Shown here: positions 60,839-64,000 of the stretch, one piece after another | How the letters are laid out: every line of letters begins with the position of its first letter | Position numbering within the stretch: position 1 is the stretch's first letter | Assembly (NCBI GenBank): GCA_015075375.1 | Contig: JABTUM010000002.1 | Span: forward strand, 1,723,393 to 1,787,392 | Direction: 5' to 3' | From: Planctomycetota bacterium | GTDB lineage: Bacteria; Planctomycetota; SZUA-567; H5-PLA8 | Length of the DNA stretch: 64,000 nucleotides | Notes under the pieces: generated by a model | The model's database searches: none | The model's input: the letters and a program-made list of their open reading frames with translations, nothing else | Told to the model about the DNA's origin: nothing | Position numbers and translations under genes: made by a program

Positions 60839-63800
60839 ATGGGCGAAGGCCTTTTTCATCTGCCGCTGTTTCCGGACGGCCCCTTGCAGGGGTCCGTCAT
60901 CGTGACCGTATTCATCGGCATCCTGGTCATGACCTTCTTCACGGAAACGCTGGGCTGGGTTTTTTCCGGCCTGGTGGTGCCCGGTTACCTGACGCCGATC
61001 CTGATCGTCGCGCCGTACAGCGCAGGCGTCATCGTCATCGAAGCGATCTTGACCTATTTCATCGTGGAATGGCTGAGCGAAAAGCTTTCGCAATATGGGT
61101 ACTGGGCGCCGATGTTCGGCCGCGACAAATTCATCTGCATCGTCTTCATCAGCATTGTGGTCCGGCTGGTCGTGGAACTGTTCGGCCTGCCCGAACTGGG
61201 ACAATGGATTCAGCAGTACGATCCGGAATTCGATTATCGCAATAAGTTCACAGGCATCGGGCTGGTGGTTGTGCCGCTGCTGGCCAACACGATCTGGAAG
61301 CCGGGCTTGCACCGCGGGCTGGGTCATGCGCTGATCGCCATCGCGGTGACGTACACGCTGGTCGTCTGGGTGCTTATCCCGCACACTAACTTCTCGGTCG
61401 CGCGGTTTCACTTCCTGTACGAGGCGGTAGCGCTGGATTTCGCGGCCAGCCCCAAGACGTACATCATCTTGCTGATGGGCATCGTGCTCTCCGCACAGCT
61501 CAACCTGTATCTGGGCTGGGATTTCAACGGCGTGATGGTCCCTACGCTTTTGGCGCTGTCGTGGCTGACGCCGATGGCGTTCGTTTCGACGATGGGGGAA
61601 GCCGTCGTGATCCTGTGCTTGGCCAAACTGGTGGTGATGCTCCCGAAGCTGCGCACGACCACGATGGAAGGTCCGCGCCTCGTCTGCCTGCTCTTCACGA
61701 TCGGCTTTCTCGAAAAGATGCTGGTGGGACACCTGTTTTCGCGGGTCTGGCCCGAGTTCGCGTACGAACACCTCTTCGGGCACGGCTACATGCTTTCCAC
61801 GCTGCTGGCATTGAAGATGTGGCAGAAGAAAATTTTCATGCGCTTGGCGCTGCCGGTGACGCAAGTCTCGTTAGCGGCCTTGATGATCGGCAGCCTGGTG
61901 GGCTGGGGCTGTCTGGCGTGGCTGAATCCGGCGGCGTGGTTTCGGGTGGAAGCCTCGTCTGCGACGACGCGCCCTCGGCTGGAGATCAAGAAGCAGGCTC
62001 CGTACGACGCGCTGATCCAGGACCTGCCGCGTCTCCTGCGCCCGGGCGGAACTTCGACGGTGGCGCGGATGCTGCCCGACGAAGCGCAGTCGTTCCAGGC
62101 GCTGATCGAACGCCTGAGCGAGCAGACGTCGCAACGCGTCACGGAAGAGGAACTGCGCGCGGCTGGCGACCAGGCCCGTACGCTGGGCTTCGAACTGCTG
62201 ATTTTGGAAGACCCGCTGAGCGACGCGCGCTACGCGTATCTACGCGAACCTCCGGCGATCCAGCCGTCGCGGGGCTGGGGCTTGTTCCTGTTTCGCATCG
62301 CGCCGCGCCACCGCATGCTGATAGAGACGCCGCGTCCGGTGGCGGAACCGCGGACGGTGGAAAGCGCGGCGGTGCTGCTCGAACTGCTCGGCGCGCATGC
62401 ACTGATCGTGCCGGGAGCGCACTTTCAGACCAACCTGGACGGCACCAGCGACGTGCTGCGCTGGAGCCGCGCGCCATTCCGGCTGGCGCACGCGCAGTTA
62501 CACGCGCATCACGTGCTCGAGGTGCGCGCCGCTTCAGAGGTAAACGCCACGACGCTATGGGTCGAGACGGAGCTGCCCGAGGCGGTGCGCGTCCGAGAGC
62601 TTCAGGGCTGGCTGGGCGCGTTGAAGCTGGCCATGCCGCCGAATCCGGCACCGCTGGCGAACGAAGGCTTGCGCTTGGGTTCGCGGCCGAGTTTCTGCAC
62701 GCTGGCGCTGGCGCCGCTGGCTACGCGCACGTTGCTGGCGGCGCGCTTCCGCGCGCGGGAACAGCCCGGTGAAGCGGCGCGCGAGCGCATCGCCACCGAA
62801 GACGGGCACGTCGTCATGCTCGCACGCAAGCGGCTCGACGATCTGCGCGGCGCGCGCGCCTTGGATCTGCGTCCGCCGGACCGTTCGGAGTTGCTCTACT
62901 TCGATCAGCAGGTGCTGACTCCGCTGCTGGATCTGGCCATGACCGAGAGCGCGGAAAGCGCAGAAACGTCGCGGCACCGCGAAGAGTCGCTCAAGCCTGT
63001 CGCGCACGCCGCACGGCAGATCGGCTACCGGCTGGAACTGGTGCGGCATCGCGCGGGGCCGGTCTTCGCGCTCTTGTCCGAAGAACGCGCTATTCCGGGC
63101 GGATGGGGCACGTTCGCATTACGCTTCGGCCCGGCGCGGCCGGTGCATCTGCTGGCCCCCTACCCCATTTCGGAGCTGAACACGCATGCCGCGGCACTGG
63201 AGCTTTTCGTGGCGCTCGACGCGCGAGCCGTCTCGCTGGGCGCCGTCGCGCCCGTCCAGTTGACCGAAACGCCCCTCGACGCACGGCAGCGCTTCGAACT
63301 CGTTTCGCTCTATCAGTTGGTGCATCAGACCGTACAGCGCTTCGGCTGGCTCAAGGGTCGCATCGTCAGTCTGGAGGTCCGGGGTTCGGCGAACTGGCCG
63401 GCCGATGTCGACGAATCGGCGATCTTGCGCGAGAGCAATATTCTGGGCGGCTTGAAAGCGATCTCGTCCGAGGTGCGCAGCTTGGCCGAAGCGCTGACCG
63501 CGCTGGGCCTGCCCGCGAAGCTGCACAACGGCGAAGCGAACCTGATCGCATTCGGCTTGGGCGAGAACCCCCAATTGCGTTACAGCGTCTCCCACGGCGC
63601 CGGTCCCTACGCGGCGGTCTGGTTCACGCGCGAAGCGCGGCTGCGCTTCCGCGACGCCGAGCCGGACCCAGGACGCGAGGCGCTGCTTGAGGCCGTCGGC
63701 TTGCCGCGCACCGAAGTGCTGTTGGGCGAATGGCTGCGCGCGGAACCGGATGCAACCGACGCGGTGCTTCCAGCGGGCGATCCCTGGACGCTTTTCGGAC

Positions 63801-64000
63801 CAGCGCTGGACGAAGCGCGCACCTATGCGGCCGACCGCAACGCCGTGCGCCTCGAACGCCTCGTGCAAGTCGCCCGAGAGCGCGGCCTGTCGATCCGCTA
63901 CCTTTACGAGCGGCAACGCGGGCTGCCCATGCTGGAGTTGCAAGCCGTCTTCTTCCCGAACCGGCGCGTGCGCGCGATCGTGAACCTCGCGGCGCTCTCG
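60839..64000 (+). CDS. PgsC/CapC-family protein: tandem duplicated PgsC modules plus very large soluble domain (3' end outside window)
   Basis: From ATG 60839 the frame stays open to the window end (1054 codons). Module 1 (residues ~20-180) follows Bacillus PgsC throughout: FTETLGWVFSGLVVPGYL, LTYFIVEW, FGRDKF and GIGLVVVPLLANTI. Module 2 (~205-345) repeats the plan in divergent form: LNLYLGWDFNGVMVPTLLAL, LVCLLFTIGF, FGHGYMLSTLLALKM. PgsC is the membrane partner of PgsB, about 150 residues long and single. After a last helix near 342-362 comes a soluble region of at least 680 residues that I do not recognise (LVRHRAGPVFALLSEE, LRYSVSHGAGPYAAVWF). With the PgsB-like gene at 49738 it makes the catalytic core of a polymer synthase. 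No ribosome site is strong; the gap to the sensor gene is 13 bases. Confidence 0.9.
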   Translation, partial: MGEGLFHLPLFPDGPLQGSVIVTVFIGILVMTFFTETLGWVFSGLVVPGYLTPILIVAPYSAGVIVIEAILTYFIVEWLSEKLSQYGYWAPMFGRDKFICIVFISIVVRLVVELFGLPELGQWIQQYDPEFDYRNKFTGIGLVVVPLLANTIWKPGLHRGLGHALIAIAVTYTLVVWVLIPHTNFSVARFHFLYEAVALDFAASPKTYIILLMGIVLSAQLNLYLGWDFNGVMVPTLLALSWLTPMAFVSTMGEAVVILCLAKLVVMLPKLRTTTMEGPRLVCLLFTIGFLEKMLVGHLFSRVWPEFAYEHLFGHGYMLSTLLALKMWQKKIFMRLALPVTQVSLAALMIGSLVGWGCLAWLNPAAWFRVEASSATTRPRLEIKKQAPYDALIQDLPRLLRPGGTSTVARMLPDEAQSFQALIERLSEQTSQRVTEEELRAAGDQARTLGFELLILEDPLSDARYAYLREPPAIQPSRGWGLFLFRIAPRHRMLIETPRPVAEPRTVESAAVLLELLGAHALIVPGAHFQTNLDGTSDVLRWSRAPFRLAHAQLHAHHVLEVRAASEVNATTLWVETELPEAVRVRELQGWLGALKLAMPPNPAPLANEGLRLGSRPSFCTLALAPLATRTLLAARFRAREQPGEAARERIATEDGHVVMLARKRLDDLRGARALDLRPPDRSELLYFDQQVLTPLLDLAMTESAESAETSRHREESLKPVAHAARQIGYRLELVRHRAGPVFALLSEERAIPGGWGTFALRFGPARPVHLLAPYPISELNTHAAALELFVALDARAVSLGAVAPVQLTETPLDARQRFELVSLYQLVHQTVQRFGWLKGRIVSLEVRGSANWPADVDESAILRESNILGGLKAISSEVRSLAEALTALGLPAKLHNGEANLIAFGLGENPQLRYSVSHGAGPYAAVWFTREARLRFRDAEPDPGREALLEAVGLPRTEVLLGEWLRAEPDATDAVLPAGDPWTLFGPALDEARTYAADRNAVRLERLVQVARERGLSIRYLYERQRGLPMLELQAVFFPNRRVRAIVNLAALS

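Noticed and set aside
61561..62772. 403-codon open frame inside the PgsC-like gene in another frame
   Set aside because: It lacks family motifs and is Gly/Arg-rich; the frame starting at 60839 matches PgsC and remains open to the window end.

Overview
The window is GC-rich chromosomal DNA (roughly two thirds G+C by eye) from a diderm bacterium. The diderm call rests on several lipoproteins with lipoboxes, a TPR-plus-beta-barrel outer-membrane protein, MscL and a pseudopilin operon. The mix of ECF sigma factors paired with zinc-finger anti-sigma proteins, membrane Ser/Thr kinases, zinc-ribbon membrane proteins, FG-GAP repeats and a pectate lyase-like protein suits the Planctomycetota/PVC neighbourhood or a nearby uncultured phylum. 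No rRNA or tRNA was seen, so the phylum is an inference and I do not name one.

Layout. 1-2167: end of a PDZ protein, an HD-superfamily hydrolase and a coupled membrane alpha/beta hydrolase. 2172-3071: a beta-hydroxyacid dehydrogenase. 3185-7350: a coupled glycosylation block (GT2-methyltransferase fusion, polytopic GT-C-like protein, GT4). 7361-12119: priA, an unknown anchored protein, an ABC ATPase and a small lipoprotein. 12196-17816: a large DUF4175-like membrane protein coupled to a lipoprotein, mscL, another lipoprotein and a membrane coiled-coil protein. 18070-24728: two complete ECF sigma/anti-sigma modules that converge tail to tail, the first ending in a Ser/Thr kinase. 24837-27096: a divergent nucleotidyltransferase-like protein and a secreted pectate lyase-like protein.

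27100-33100 is a low-GC island of six mostly unrecognised genes, all on the minus strand. Palindromic and dispersed repeats separate them, one gene is a solitary PD-(D/E)XK-type nuclease, and the island is bordered by a long inverted-repeat element full of GTATAC sites. 33108-40912 returns to GC-rich DNA: a zinc-ribbon membrane protein with a jelly-roll-like domain, an SDR dehydrogenase, a three-gene pseudopilin operon with calcium-loop-like inserts plus a small membrane protein, and a PilZ protein.

41242-64000 is the most interesting part. A 2106-residue periplasmic TPR protein with a C-terminal outer-membrane beta-barrel, a HEAT-repeat protein and a clear but enlarged PgsB/CapB homologue overlap in one operon. 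About 9 kb further on, after an FG-GAP propeller protein, a Ser/Thr kinase, a CheY-like receiver and a CHASE2 sensor whose phospho-acceptor His is a Tyr, comes a giant PgsC/CapC homologue. It carries two tandem PgsC modules and a soluble domain of at least 680 residues that runs off the window. PgsB and PgsC form the poly-gamma-glutamate synthase of Bacillus. My inference is that this locus is a Gram-negative poly-amino-acid (or related amide-linked) polymer system with a BcsC/PgaA-like exporter and its own signalling module. No PgsA/CapA was seen.
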